NCBI RefSeq assembly: GCF_013410105.1 | Contig: NZ_JACCCJ010000002.1 | Span: 372,001 to 436,000 of the forward strand | Direction of reading: 5' to 3' | From: Sphingopyxis sp. JAI108 | Lineage (GTDB): Bacteria > Pseudomonadota > Alphaproteobacteria > Sphingomonadales > Sphingomonadaceae | DNA: 64,000 nt | Shown here: positions 1 through 8,315 of the stretch, one piece after another | Layout: every line of letters begins with the position of its first letter | How positions within the stretch are numbered: position 1 is the first letter of the stretch | The notes under the pieces: generated by a model | The model's database searches: none | The model's input: the letters and a program-made list of their open reading frames with translations, nothing else | What the model was told of the DNA's origin: nothing | Translations under genes and position numbers: made by a program

Positions 1-816
1 TGGCTTGTCGTGCATCACCCCGTCATAGGCGACCGGGCCCGCCAGCCGAAGCCCCAACGCGCCCGCCATCGCCGCTTCGGGCCAGCCCGCGTTGGGCGAG
101 GCGTGATTGCGCGCGTCGCGCCACATGATGCGCCATCCGCCGCCGACGATACACAGAAGCAGCCCCGACAGCCGCGCGGGAATCCAGTTCGCGAGATCGT
201 CCGTGCGGGCCGCCGCCCAGCCGAAGGCGCGCCAGCGGTCCTCGCGATGGCCGATCAGGCTGTCTGCGGTGTTCGCCGCCTTATACGCCCATACGCCCGG
301 CAGGCCGAAGATCAGCAGCCAGAAAAGCGGCGCGGCGACCCCGTCGCAAAAGCTTTCGGCAAGGCTTTCGATCGCGGCGCGCGCGACCCCGGCTTCGCCC
401 AGCGCGGCGGTGTCGCGGCCGACGATCATCCCGACGGCCGCGCGGGCACCGGGCAGGTCGCCGGCATCGATCCGCTCGCCGACCGCGCGGACATGATCGA
501 ACAGACTGCGCTGCGCAAGCGCCGGCCAAACGAGGATCGCGACGGTAATCCAGCCCCATGCCCCGAAGCGCGCGAGCAGCAGCGTCTGGACTGCGAGGCC
601 GGCGCCGCCCGTGCCGAACAACAGCAAGCCAAGCGCCAAAGCACCCAGCGCGCGCCGCCTGGCAAAGCCATATTCGGCCCGGTTCCACCGCGCCTCGCAG
701 CCGGCGATGATCCGCGCGAACAGCCCGACCGGATGGCCGACGCGTCGATAGAGCGCGCGCGGCCAGCCGAGCGCCGCGTCGAGCGCGAGCGCGGTGAGCG
801 CGACGGGCTCAGCCAC
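1..816 (-). CDS. cobD: Adenosylcobinamide-phosphate synthase CobD/CbiB (C-terminus cut by window edge)
   Basis: This membrane enzyme joins adenosylcobyric acid to the aminopropanol (phosphate) arm to give adenosylcobinamide (phosphate). The 272 visible codons read without a stop. They carry the family motifs: a segment with GRDT and ESLAE, then KAANTADSLIGH, FGWAAARTDDLANWIPARL, and near the edge DARNHASPNAGWPEAA. Hydrophobic stretches occur near residues 52-70 and 75-100. The start is a GTG at 814-816 that overlaps the stop of the upstream decarboxylase gene by 8 bases, so the two are probably translationally coupled. It is the last visible gene of the riboswitch-led cobalamin operon. The 3' end lies outside the window, so the total length is unknown. 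Identification is secure from the motifs. Confidence 0.95.
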   Translation of the reverse strand, partial: MAEPVALTALALDAALGWPRALYRRVGHPVGLFARIIAGCEARWNRAEYGFARRRALGALALGLLLFGTGGAGLAVQTLLLARFGAWGWITVAILVWPALAQRSLFDHVRAVGERIDAGDLPGARAAVGMIVGRDTAALGEAGVARAAIESLAESFCDGVAAPLFWLLIFGLPGVWAYKAANTADSLIGHREDRWRAFGWAAARTDDLANWIPARLSGLLLCIVGGGWRIMWRDARNHASPNAGWPEAAMAGALGLRLAGPVAYDGVMHDKP

Positions 817-1777
817 GGCCAAGCGCGGCGTCGAGCCGCGCGAGCGCCGCGGCGTCGGCGGGCAGGCCGAGACGCAGCCAGCGCGGCTGCTCGGCAAAGG
901 GGCGGGTGAGGATCGCGCGCCGGGCGAGATGCTCGAACAGGGCGCGCGCGTCGTCGGCCTCGATCAGGCGGAAGAGGGGACAGGCGCCCGCCGGGCGATA
1001 ACCATGTCGCGCCAGCATCGCATCGAGCGCCGCAGCGTCATCGGGGAGGCGACGCCGCGTCGCGGCGATCCACCCGGAATCGACATAGGCGGCGGTGCCC
1101 ATCGCGATGGCCGCTTGGGACAAGGGCCATGCGCCGAGCCGCGCTCGCAGCGCCGCGACGATCACCTGCGGGGCGAGGACGAAACCGAGCCGCACCCCCG
1201 CAAGGCCGAAGAATTTGCCGAACGATCGAAAGACGATCAGCCTTTGCGCGTCATCGACCGCCGCCGCGACGCTCTGCGCCGGGTCGGCGTCGGCAAAGGC
1301 CTCATCGACGAGCAGCCAGCCGTCGCGGGGGTCGAGCAATTCGCGGATCGCTTCGGCGGCGATGGTGCGCCCGTCGGGATTGTTGGGGTTGGCGAGGATC
1401 AAATGCCCTGCGGCGCCCGGCGCGTCGTCGCGGTCGGTCGCTATGCTGTCCGGAATCATCTCACCATGCGTGCGATATCCGGGAACGACATGGCGTGCGG
1501 CGCCCCCGATCAGCGCGCCGACAAGGCGCAACCCGATCTCGCTGCCCGGCACTGCGCAGACGTAACGCGGATCGACCCCGAAACAGGCGGCGGCGTTGGC
1601 TTCGAGCTGTGCGAGGGCCTCGGGCTCGGGCAATCGCCGCCAGTCGAACACCATGCTCGCGGCGCCTGGCCAGGGATGCGGGTTGAGACCCGTCGACAGG
1701 TCGATCCAGTCGCCTTCGCCGAAATGGCGCTTCGCGGCTTCGATGCCCCCGCCATGCCAGATCCACCGATCGTTCAT
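809..1777 (-). CDS. cobC: Threonine-phosphate decarboxylase-like PLP enzyme (CobC/CobD type)
   Basis: This is a 322-residue fold-type I PLP aminotransferase-like enzyme. It is related to L-threonine-O-3-phosphate decarboxylase, which makes the aminopropanol phosphate used by the next gene product. The N-terminus (WHGGG, DLSTGLNPHPWP) is typical of the CobC family. Further motifs are ANPNNPDGR, LLVDEAF, and the PLP-lysine segment SFGKFFGLAGVRLGF. I chose the ATG at 1775-1777 because it overlaps the cobS stop (ATGA) and gives the family N-terminus; the frame stays open further upstream but lacks homology. The symbol cobC follows alphaproteobacterial usage and must not be confused with the phosphatase CobC encoded two genes upstream. 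Confidence 0.93.
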   Translation of the reverse strand: MNDRWIWHGGGIEAAKRHFGEGDWIDLSTGLNPHPWPGAASMVFDWRRLPEPEALAQLEANAAACFGVDPRYVCAVPGSEIGLRLVGALIGGAARHVVPGYRTHGEMIPDSIATDRDDAPGAAGHLILANPNNPDGRTIAAEAIRELLDPRDGWLLVDEAFADADPAQSVAAAVDDAQRLIVFRSFGKFFGLAGVRLGFVLAPQVIVAALRARLGAWPLSQAAIAMGTAAYVDSGWIAATRRRLPDDAAALDAMLARHGYRPAGACPLFRLIEADDARALFEHLARRAILTRPFAEQPRWLRLGLPADAAALARLDAALGRG

Positions 1778-2493
1778 GCGAAATGCGCCAGCACCAGCGC
1801 GGCTGCGAGGAGCAGGCTTTCGCCGATCTCGATGCCCGCGCCATGCCCGTCGCCCGAAATCCCGCCGATCCGGCGCATCAGCCACCAGCCCCAGAAAAGG
1901 AAGACGAGCGGCGCGGCGAGCAGCGACGGCGATACCCACGCCGCCGCGACGAGCAGCAGGGCCCAGATCAGCAAATCGGCCGGACGCACCACATTGCGGA
2001 AGCGCGAGCCGAGCCCCGCGTGCAGGTCGGGCAGCACGCGCGACCATATCAGCGGGCCGATCCGCGCCGCGAAAGGCACGAGCGCGATGGCGACGAACGC
2101 CTCGCGCTCAAGCAATGCGTGGAGCAGCACCAGCTTGGCGATCAATTGCAGGGCGATCGCGACCACCGCGAAGCTCCCGGCATGCGGGTCGCCCAGCACC
2201 GCGAGCAGCCGGTCGCGGTGCTTGTGCGCCGCACCGCTCGCGTCGGCGATGTCACCCAGCCCGTCGAGGTGCAGCGCGCCGGTGACGGCGCCCCATACGA
2301 CCAGCGCCGCAAGCGCGCCGGTCCATGGATCGATCCGCGCCCCGGTCCAACCCGCGCCGGCGACGAGAAAACCGACGATCAGCCCGACAGCGGGAAACCA
2401 GCGCATCGACGCCGCGAATTCGTCGCTCGACACCGCGACGCGCGGGGTCGGCAGCCGCGTCAGGAACTGGATCGCGATAATCAGCCCTTTCAT
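1774..2493 (-). CDS. cobS: Adenosylcobinamide-GDP ribazoletransferase (cobalamin synthase)
   Basis: This 239-residue integral membrane protein joins adenosylcobinamide-GDP and alpha-ribazole (phosphate), the last or next-to-last step of cobalamin assembly. The sequence shows the family landmarks QFLTRLPTP at the N-terminus, RWFPAVGLIVG, and the acidic motif LHLDGLGDIADA followed by GDPHAGSFAV. Several membrane helices follow to the C-terminus. It overlaps both neighbours by 4 bases (ATGA), which places it firmly inside the operon. Its substrates are supplied by CobT (ribazole phosphate) and by a CobP/CobU-type enzyme that is not visible in this window. Confidence 0.96.
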   Translation of the reverse strand: MKGLIIAIQFLTRLPTPRVAVSSDEFAASMRWFPAVGLIVGFLVAGAGWTGARIDPWTGALAALVVWGAVTGALHLDGLGDIADASGAAHKHRDRLLAVLGDPHAGSFAVVAIALQLIAKLVLLHALLEREAFVAIALVPFAARIGPLIWSRVLPDLHAGLGSRFRNVVRPADLLIWALLLVAAAWVSPSLLAAPLVFLFWGWWLMRRIGGISGDGHGAGIEIGESLLLAAALVLAHFA

Positions 2494-3059
2494 GGGTAAA
2501 GCCCTGCAATCTGTGCACTTCGCCGCTCACCCGGCCAGACGCGGAGCGAAAGCAGTGCCGCATAGGGGAGGTCGAAGGCCCAGAGCTGGCGCTGGTCGAA
2601 TCCGCAAAGATGGTGCAGCGCCGCGCGCATCGCCCCGCCGTGGGTGACGACCAGCGTCGGGACCGGAGACAGATCCGCTATTGCCGCGGACACCCGCGCA
2701 ACCAGCGCCGACCAGCGTTCGCCGCCCGGCGGCGGGTTGGTGTCGGGATCGTCCCAGAAACGGCCGAGCGCCTGCGCGTCGACCGCGCTGGCTGGCCCGC
2801 CGTCCCAGTCGCCGAAATCGAGTTCACGCCAGCGCGGATCGATCGCGAGCGGCACGCCGATCGCGTCGCCGATGACTTCGCCGGCGTCGCGGCTGCGGCG
2901 AAGGTCGGACGCGATCAGGCGTTCGATGCCGAGGCCTCCGGCTTGCGCGGCGCAAGCGGCGATGCCTGCCGCGGTCGGCGAGCCGTCGGTGCGCCCCATC
3001 AGCAGCCCCGGCGTTTCGGGCGCGCCGTGGCGCAGCAAATGAAGCGCGAAGCCGCTCAC
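2490..3059 (-). CDS. Histidine phosphatase family protein, probable alpha-ribazole phosphatase
   Basis: This 189-residue protein belongs to the phosphoglycerate-mutase-like superfamily. It has the catalytic LLRHG near residue 10, the RWRELDFGDWDG segment, and THGG with the second catalytic histidine near the C-terminus. Position between cobT and cobS strongly suggests it removes the phosphate from alpha-ribazole phosphate or from cobalamin phosphate (the CobC phosphatase role of enterobacteria). That role is inference from context, since the superfamily is broad. The start is a GTG at 3057-3059 that overlaps the cobT stop (GTGA); upstream in-frame sequence lies antisense-like in cobT and is not homologous. 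Confidence 0.88.
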   Translation of the reverse strand: MSGFALHLLRHGAPETPGLLMGRTDGSPTAAGIAACAAQAGGLGIERLIASDLRRSRDAGEVIGDAIGVPLAIDPRWRELDFGDWDGGPASAVDAQALGRFWDDPDTNPPPGGERWSALVARVSAAIADLSPVPTLVVTHGGAMRAALHHLCGFDQRQLWAFDLPYAALLSLRVWPGERRSAQIAGLYP

Positions 3060-4072
3060 AGCGACGCCGAAACCTGCGCCTCGGCAAAGGTCGCCATCCG
3101 GTCGTGCGCCGCGAGCGCGCTGCGGACGATATTGGCCGCGACCGCCGCGCCGCTGCCTTCGCCGAGCCGCATATCGAGCGACAGCAAAGGGTCGAGTCCG
3201 AGCAATGCCAGCAGCCGCTTGTGCCCCGGCTCCGCCGAGCAATGGCCCGCGATGCAATGGCCGACGATCGCGGGATTCTCCGCCGCCAGCGGCGCGATTG
3301 CCGATGTGCAGATAAAGCCGTCGAGCAGCACCGGAACGCCCAGCTGGCGCGCGCGCACGATGGCGCCCGCGATTGCCGCGATCTCGCGCCCGCCGACGCG
3401 GCGCAGCGTTTCGAAAGCCGAGCGCGGCGCAGCGCCATGGAAGGCGAGTGCGCGTTCAATCACCTCGATCTTGCGCGCGACGCCGTGGCCGTCGACCCCG
3501 GTCCCCGGGCCGACCCATCCCGTCACGCCGCCGGCAAAGCTGCGCGCGCAGAGCGCGGCGGCGGCGGTCGAATTGCCGATACCCATCTCGCCGAGCAGGA
3601 TCAGGTCGAGATCGGCCTCGACCACCGCCGCGCCGCGGTTCAGCGCGTCGAGGCATTCGGCCTCGGCCATCGCGGGGGCGTTCGTGAAATCGGCGGTCGG
3701 CCGCTCGAGGTCGAGCGCGACCACCGTCAGCTCGACCCCCGCCGCCTCCGACAAGGCGTTGATCGCTGCGCCCCCGTTCGCGAAATTGGCGACCATCTGC
3801 GCGGTCACGCTCGGCGGAAAGGCGCTGACGCCGTGGATGGTGACGCCGTGATTGCTCGCGAAGATCGCGGCGCGCGCGCGCGCGATCCGTGGCCGCGCGC
3901 GGCCCTGCCAGCCGGCGAAGAAGATCGCCAGATCCTCGAGCCGCCCGAGCGATCCGGCGGGTTTGGTCAGCTCGGCCTGCCGCACGCGTGCATCGGCGGC
4001 GGCATGGGCATCGGGGTCGCGCAGCTCGGCGAGAGCGGCCTCGAAGGCTTCGATCGACAGAAAACAGGTCAT
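3056..4072 (-). CDS. cobT: Nicotinate-nucleotide--dimethylbenzimidazole phosphoribosyltransferase
   Basis: This cytosolic enzyme of 338 residues activates the lower-ligand base by making alpha-ribazole phosphate from nicotinate mononucleotide. Visible motifs are KPAGSLGRLEDLA, the FASNHGVT segment, GEMGIGNSTAAAAL, GPGTG near the middle, and RLGEGSGA close to the C-terminus, which carries the catalytic glutamate. The length matches the family. The ATG at 4070-4072 overlaps the stop of the DUF1636 gene (ATGA). Encoded between the B12 importer genes and cobS, it implies remodelling or completion of scavenged corrinoids. Confidence 0.97.
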   Translation of the reverse strand: MTCFLSIEAFEAALAELRDPDAHAAADARVRQAELTKPAGSLGRLEDLAIFFAGWQGRARPRIARARAAIFASNHGVTIHGVSAFPPSVTAQMVANFANGGAAINALSEAAGVELTVVALDLERPTADFTNAPAMAEAECLDALNRGAAVVEADLDLILLGEMGIGNSTAAAALCARSFAGGVTGWVGPGTGVDGHGVARKIEVIERALAFHGAAPRSAFETLRRVGGREIAAIAGAIVRARQLGVPVLLDGFICTSAIAPLAAENPAIVGHCIAGHCSAEPGHKRLLALLGLDPLLSLDMRLGEGSGAAVAANIVRSALAAHDRMATFAEAQVSASL

Positions 4073-4476
4073 TCGCCAACAAATCCCGGTGGTGGTGTCC
4101 GAGCGATGAAATGGCCTTTGACGCCCTCGGGCCACAGCGAATAGGCGACGCGACCATGCGCGCTCGCCGCATAATGGACGGCATAGTCGAGAATCGCGCG
4201 CGCTGAGGCCTCGTCGCCGCCGAACCGCCCAAGCACATAGCCGATCTTGCCCGGCGCGCGCAGATGGACGGTGCAATGATCCTGGCAGGCAAAGAGGCAT
4301 GCCATGTCCTGCACCGCGATCCCGGCGTAGCGCGGCTCGGCGAGCTTGAGACGCTTCAGCGCCGCGACCAGCCGCGCGCCGCCACGCACGCCTTCGGCAT
4401 CGACTTGGGCCGCGCGGCTGTGGCGGCAGCTATTGCACACCACCACCGCGGGCCCGGGATCGACGCGTGTCAGCAT
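4069..4476 (-). CDS. DUF1636 family protein, cysteine-rich, in the B12 operon
   Basis: This small 135-residue protein belongs to the DUF1636 family, whose function is not established. It shows a CxxC pair (C14, C17) in VVVCNSCRHS and a Cx3Cx3C series (C60, C64, C68) in ACLFACQDHC. This is a layout like a thin ferredoxin or metal-binding site, and a cobalt or iron-sulfur role is inference. It sits between btuB and cobT. Its start overlaps the btuB stop by one base (TGATG) and its stop overlaps the cobT start by 4 bases, so it is co-translated with cobalamin genes. DUF1636 genes are often found near cobalt or B12 genes, which fits, but no reaction can be assigned. Confidence 0.85.
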   Translation of the reverse strand: MLTRVDPGPAVVVCNSCRHSRAAQVDAEGVRGGARLVAALKRLKLAEPRYAGIAVQDMACLFACQDHCTVHLRAPGKIGYVLGRFGGDEASARAILDYAVHYAASAHGRVAYSLWPEGVKGHFIARTPPPGFVGE

Positions 4477-6434
4477 CAGAAACGCCCCCTTATGCCGGCA
4501 TAGATGCTGCGGCCGAGCGAGCCATAGCGGTAGGCCGTCATATAATGCTCGGCGAAGATATTTTCGGCACGCGCGAACAGCTTCACCGCGTCGGACAGTG
4601 CAACTTCTGCGCGCAGGTCGACGAGCGTATAGCCACCCAGCCGCTGGGCGTTGCTCGCATTGTCATAGCTCTTGCCCGACCAGCGCAACGCCGCGCCGAG
4701 TTCGAGCCCGAAGCCGAAGCCATAACTTGCCGATGCATTGGCGGTATTGCGCGGGCGGCGCGGCAGCCAATTGCCGAAATTGGCGCCCGCCGAACGATCC
4801 TCGGAGGCGATCCAGCTATAATTGCCGTCCACCGTCAGCGCGCCGAGGGTGAGCGCCGCGGAGCCTTCGACGCCATGCGCTTCGCTGCGCGCGACGTTGA
4901 GATAATATCCGAAGCGCGGGGTGGGCGGGTTGATGCCGGGAACCGTGCAGAGCGGATCGGTCGAGGGCGTCGAACAGCCATTGTAGATGATCTGGTTCGT
5001 CGTCGTGCGATCGAACCAGGTCGCGCCGACGACGAGTTTGCGGCCCAGAAGATGCTGTTCGATCCCGGCTTCCCAGCCGTGCGCTTCCTCGGGGTCGAGC
5101 CCGACATTCCCATATTCGCTGAACAGCTGGTAAAGCCCCGGCGCCTTGAACCCCTCGCCATAGCTCGCGCGCAGCACCGTGCCCGTCGAAAGGCGCCACA
5201 CGCCACCCGCCGCGAACAGCGTCTGCCCGCCGTAGCGATCATGATCGTCGTAACGGACGCCGCCGTTGAGCGTCAGCCCGTCAACCGGCTCGACGCCGAG
5301 CTGGCCATAGACGCTCGTGATCTCGGCCTTGCCGCGCACGAAATCGGGGAGCGGGGTTCCAAGCGATGCCGAGGGCGAGCGGCTGCGAAAGTCCGAGCGT
5401 TCGTTTTCGACCCCGAAAATCGCGGTGATGCGGGCGCTGACGTCGAAGCTACCCTGATATTCCCAGCGCTTGTTCGCGCCGTCGGCCTCGAAACTGCGCG
5501 GCCGCGCGCGGTCAGGGTTGAAATTGTCGCGGTTCGTGTCGGTATAGGCAAAAGCGATCCGGTTGCGGAATCGCCCGCCGGCAAGGTCGAAATTCAGCCC
5601 CGCATAGCCGACGAATTCCTTGTTCAGCCCATAGTCGTTGCTATCGGTGTTGAAGCCGTCGAATTCGACCCGGCCGCTCGAATAAGTGCCGTGCACTTCG
5701 GCGCTGACATTGTCGGCGAGCGCCAGTTCGGCGCGGCCCGAGACATTGCTGTTGCGATAGCCGTCGCGCTCGGTGCCGCCGAACGCCTCGGCGTGCGACG
5801 AAATGCCGTCGGTGGTGAAACGCTGGCCGCCGAGGCGCCAGCTGAGTGGCCCCGTTCGCCCGCCGACCGCGGCGCGCGCGCTGACGGTCTGGCGCGACCC
5901 AGCCTCGAGGTCGAAGCTGCCTTCGAGCGCCTTTTCGGGCGAGGCGGTGACGATATTGACGACCCCGCCGATCGCCTGGCTGCCCCATAGGATCGACTGT
6001 GGCCCGCGCAGCACCTCGATCCGCGAAATATCGCCCGCCAGCAAATTGGTGAAGTTGAAGCCGCCGCCGGTCGATGATGGATCGTTGAGCTTCACCCCGT
6101 CGATGACGACGACGCTATGCTCGGACTCGGCGCCGCGGATGCGCAGCGAGGTCGACGTGCCATAGCCGCCGTTGCGCGAGATGCTGATACCCGGCGTGCG
6201 GAGCAGCAATTCGGTGACGCCGATATCCTGCGCGCGGTCGATCGCTTCCTTGTCGAGCACGGTTATCGACGACGGCACTTCGTCGAGCGCCAGCGGCGCG
6301 CGCGTCGCGGTGACGATGATGCTGTCGCCGTCGGCGGCGACGGCGTGTGCGGAGGGTGCGTCCTCGGCGGCCGCGGCGGAGGAGGCCGCGACGGCGGCAA
6401 GGCAGATCGAACTTCGGAAAATAAATTTGAACAT
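4476..6434 (-). CDS. btuB: TonB-dependent vitamin B12 / corrinoid outer-membrane receptor BtuB
   Basis: This 652-residue precursor has a signal peptide (MFKFIFRSS, hydrophobic run, SAAAAED). A TonB-box-like segment near DSIIVTATRAP follows, then a plug domain (PSSITVLDKEAI, LRIRGAESEHSVVVIDGVKLNDPS, RIEVLRGPQSILWGSQAIGGVVNIVT). The rest is a 22-strand-type barrel ending in phenylalanine. The start at 6432-6434 is the only ATG that precedes the signal peptide. The upstream B12 riboswitch and downstream cobalamin genes identify the substrate as a corrinoid. No BtuCDF ABC-transporter genes are visible here. It is the first gene of the operon. Confidence 0.96.
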   Translation of the reverse strand: MFKFIFRSSICLAAVAASSAAAAEDAPSAHAVAADGDSIIVTATRAPLALDEVPSSITVLDKEAIDRAQDIGVTELLLRTPGISISRNGGYGTSTSLRIRGAESEHSVVVIDGVKLNDPSSTGGGFNFTNLLAGDISRIEVLRGPQSILWGSQAIGGVVNIVTASPEKALEGSFDLEAGSRQTVSARAAVGGRTGPLSWRLGGQRFTTDGISSHAEAFGGTERDGYRNSNVSGRAELALADNVSAEVHGTYSSGRVEFDGFNTDSNDYGLNKEFVGYAGLNFDLAGGRFRNRIAFAYTDTNRDNFNPDRARPRSFEADGANKRWEYQGSFDVSARITAIFGVENERSDFRSRSPSASLGTPLPDFVRGKAEITSVYGQLGVEPVDGLTLNGGVRYDDHDRYGGQTLFAAGGVWRLSTGTVLRASYGEGFKAPGLYQLFSEYGNVGLDPEEAHGWEAGIEQHLLGRKLVVGATWFDRTTTNQIIYNGCSTPSTDPLCTVPGINPPTPRFGYYLNVARSEAHGVEGSAALTLGALTVDGNYSWIASEDRSAGANFGNWLPRRPRNTANASASYGFGFGLELGAALRWSGKSYDNASNAQRLGGYTLVDLRAEVALSDAVKLFARAENIFAEHYMTAYRYGSLGRSIYAGIRGRF

Positions 6435-6439
6435 ATAAT

Positions 6440-6519
6440 CAACCCATCGACAATGCCGCCCGCGCGCGCGGGCTCGATGGGTTGTCCTTTGGGGACGCAC
6501 GACATCGAGCCCGCGCGCG
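6440..6519 (-). promoter_or_regulatory. Expression platform of the B12 riboswitch: alternative RNA hairpins over the btuB ribosome-binding site
   Basis: On the minus-strand RNA an 11-base stem (6474-6484 with 6440-6450) encloses a GC-rich inner hairpin. It buries the GATGGG sequence just 5' of the btuB ATG. A second, mutually exclusive helix is possible: 6503-6519 is a perfect 17-base reverse complement of 6463-6479, which contains most of the upstream arm of the first stem. This is the arrangement expected of a sequestor and anti-sequestor controlling translation. No U-tract follows, so transcription termination is less likely. Confidence 0.75.
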
Positions 6520-6598
6520 AACGCGGCCAAGCTTGTCGTCATGCGGGTTCACCCCCGTCCGCCCGGCACACCCTGTCCGGTCGAAAGACGACGGCGAC

Positions 6599-6755
6599 GG
6601 GCAGGTCTCCTGGCTTGCGGGTCAGCGCCGGTCGGCCGCCTTCTCGGGACTGAAAGTCCCAATGGCATGTGGCCGATGGCTCGCCGCGTACAGTTGCAGG
6701 GGCAGCCGGGGTTTTCCCGTTCCCTCTTAGTCCCCGTCGCCGAGGAACCTGTCGC
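6599..6755 (-). promoter_or_regulatory. Cobalamin (AdoCbl) riboswitch aptamer
   Basis: The minus strand carries the conserved cobalamin-riboswitch core in order. ACAGGTTCC lies at the 5' end (about 6744-6753), then AGAGGGAA, CCCGGCTGCCCC, the invariant GCAACTGTA (around 6690-6699), CATTGG, GAAGG, and GACCCGCAAGCCAGGAGACCTGCC. The last contains the B12 box (AGCCAGGAGACCTGCC at 6600-6615). The two ends can pair to form P1. It lies about 165 bases upstream of btuB in the same direction and should lower expression of the whole operon when adenosylcobalamin is abundant (known behaviour of the class). Confidence 0.95.
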
Positions 6756-6820
6756 TTGCCGCGGCCGTTAGCCGGTTTTGGCGGCCGCGGTCAATCGCCG
6801 CGACGGGAGCGCGCGATCGG

Positions 6821-8281
6821 TCAGAACAGCCCTGGCAATTCCCGCTGCGCCGCGCTCGGGCGCTCGGGCACCAGCATCGCGGGGGCCGCGGGCACCAGCA
6901 TCCGGCTGCTGCGCGCCGCCGCGCCGGCACTCGCATCGGCGATCCGGGTCGGGCAGGCGTTGCCGGCGAGGAAGTCGATCGCGGCGCGGATCGACGCCTC
7001 GCGCGGGTCGCCGAGCGGGAGCGTCAGATCATCGTTCGCGGCGCAGCTGTTCGCGATCTTCGGTGCGAGCCCGTCATAATAATCGCTCTGTCCTGCGGCA
7101 TTGCCCGTGGCGAATGCGACCACGCGCATGCGGTCGTCGCATTCGGCCTTGTCGAGCGCGATCTGGCCGACCGGCTTGCCATAGGTGTTGCTGCCGACGA
7201 GCGTCATGTCGGCGCCGAGATAGGGCAGCATCGAATTGATCACCAGCTCGCTGGCCGAGGCGGTCGATCCGGTTCCGATGAAGGCGATGCGCGTCGGCGC
7301 GATCGATTGCGCGACCGGCGCGAAGCGATGCTCGTCGTCCTCGCTCGACTTACTGCTGCGAAAGCGCGTCTGCGAAAAGAGCTGGCCGGCGCGCCCCGCG
7401 CCCATCAGGTCGCCCATAAGATTGGCCGTCGAAACCAGACCGCCGCCATTATAGCGGAAATCGATGATGATGTCGGTGACGCCCTGCGCGCGGAAATCGG
7501 CGAAGGCATTGGTCAGCTGGCCGTCGGCCGACGAGATGAAGCTGCGCAGGTTGAGATAGCCATAGCTCCGCCCGCCCTCGGTGATGACCTTGGCGCCATA
7601 GCGGTCCGAAACCGGGTCGAGCGAATAATCGGCCTTGGCGACGGTGACGTCGCGCGTGCCGGCCGCGTCGGTGATGCGCAGCACGCGGCTCACCCCCGGA
7701 TCGTTCGGGCCGAGCGCATCGGCCAGTCCCGCCGTCCCTTCGGCGGCGACGATGCTCGCAACGCTCCGCACATTGCCGCTGTTGGTGCCGATCCCGACGA
7801 TCGCGGTGCCGCGGTCGATCCCCGCAGCAAAGGCCGGCGCGCCCTCATAGGCTTCGGCGATGACGACGCGCTGACCCGCCGCGTCATAGGCCATGAGCAC
7901 GCCGAACCCCGCGCTCGATCCGCTGGAAAAGAAGGCGTTCTCCTCGGCGATCGAGGTGATGTAGGTGAAGAAACGGTCCTTGTTCAGCGCCCGCGCTGGG
8001 GCAACCAGCGCGTCGATATAGGATTGGACGTCGCTGTAGCTGCCGGGATTGACGCCGCTCGCGACGTCGCCCGGGAACAGATACCATTCGTCGATCACTG
8101 CCTTGGCAAAGCTCTGGCGCGAGGCGAGCGCACAATTCGGCGTCGGGGTCGGCGTGGGGCTGGGCGTCGGGGTGACCGTGACCGGATTGCTACCCAATGT
8201 CCCGCCGTCGCCGCCGCCGCACGATGCCAGCATCAGCGCCGCCAGCGTTACAGCCGCCACCGACTGCCTCGTCTTGCCCAT
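6821..8281 (-). CDS. S41 family serine protease, secreted lipoprotein (C-terminal-processing-protease-like)
   Basis: This is a 486-residue precursor with a lipoprotein signal peptide ending in the lipobox LASC. A Gly tract and a Thr-Pro-rich linker (about residues 30-47) follow. Then come a PDZ-like region (YEGAPAFAAGIDRGTAIVGI) and the S41 catalytic domain, with DFRYNGGG, the serine segment GSTASASE, and the lysine segment NTYGKPVGQ. The start ATG at 8279-8281 has GGGGAG seven bases upstream; the reading frame continues upstream without homology. The lipobox predicts attachment at the cell envelope. The substrate is not known. It is a stand-alone gene followed by the riboswitch leader of btuB. 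Confidence 0.9.
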   Translation of the reverse strand: MGKTRQSVAAVTLAALMLASCGGGDGGTLGSNPVTVTPTPSPTPTPTPNCALASRQSFAKAVIDEWYLFPGDVASGVNPGSYSDVQSYIDALVAPARALNKDRFFTYITSIAEENAFFSSGSSAGFGVLMAYDAAGQRVVIAEAYEGAPAFAAGIDRGTAIVGIGTNSGNVRSVASIVAAEGTAGLADALGPNDPGVSRVLRITDAAGTRDVTVAKADYSLDPVSDRYGAKVITEGGRSYGYLNLRSFISSADGQLTNAFADFRAQGVTDIIIDFRYNGGGLVSTANLMGDLMGAGRAGQLFSQTRFRSSKSSEDDEHRFAPVAQSIAPTRIAFIGTGSTASASELVINSMLPYLGADMTLVGSNTYGKPVGQIALDKAECDDRMRVVAFATGNAAGQSDYYDGLAPKIANSCAANDDLTLPLGDPREASIRAAIDFLAGNACPTRIADASAGAAARSSRMLVPAAPAMLVPERPSAAQRELPGLF

Positions 8282-8315
8282 CAAAATTCTCCCCCCGGTT
8301 CGACCCATTCCCCGA

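Noticed and set aside
794..2647. 617-codon plus-strand frame opposite cobC/cobS
   Set aside because: Antisense of three overlapping cobalamin genes; no recognizable protein.
6482..7079. Short plus-strand frames between btuB and the S41 protease
   Set aside because: They run antisense through the cobalamin riboswitch and the end of the protease gene; the conserved RNA explains the sequence.
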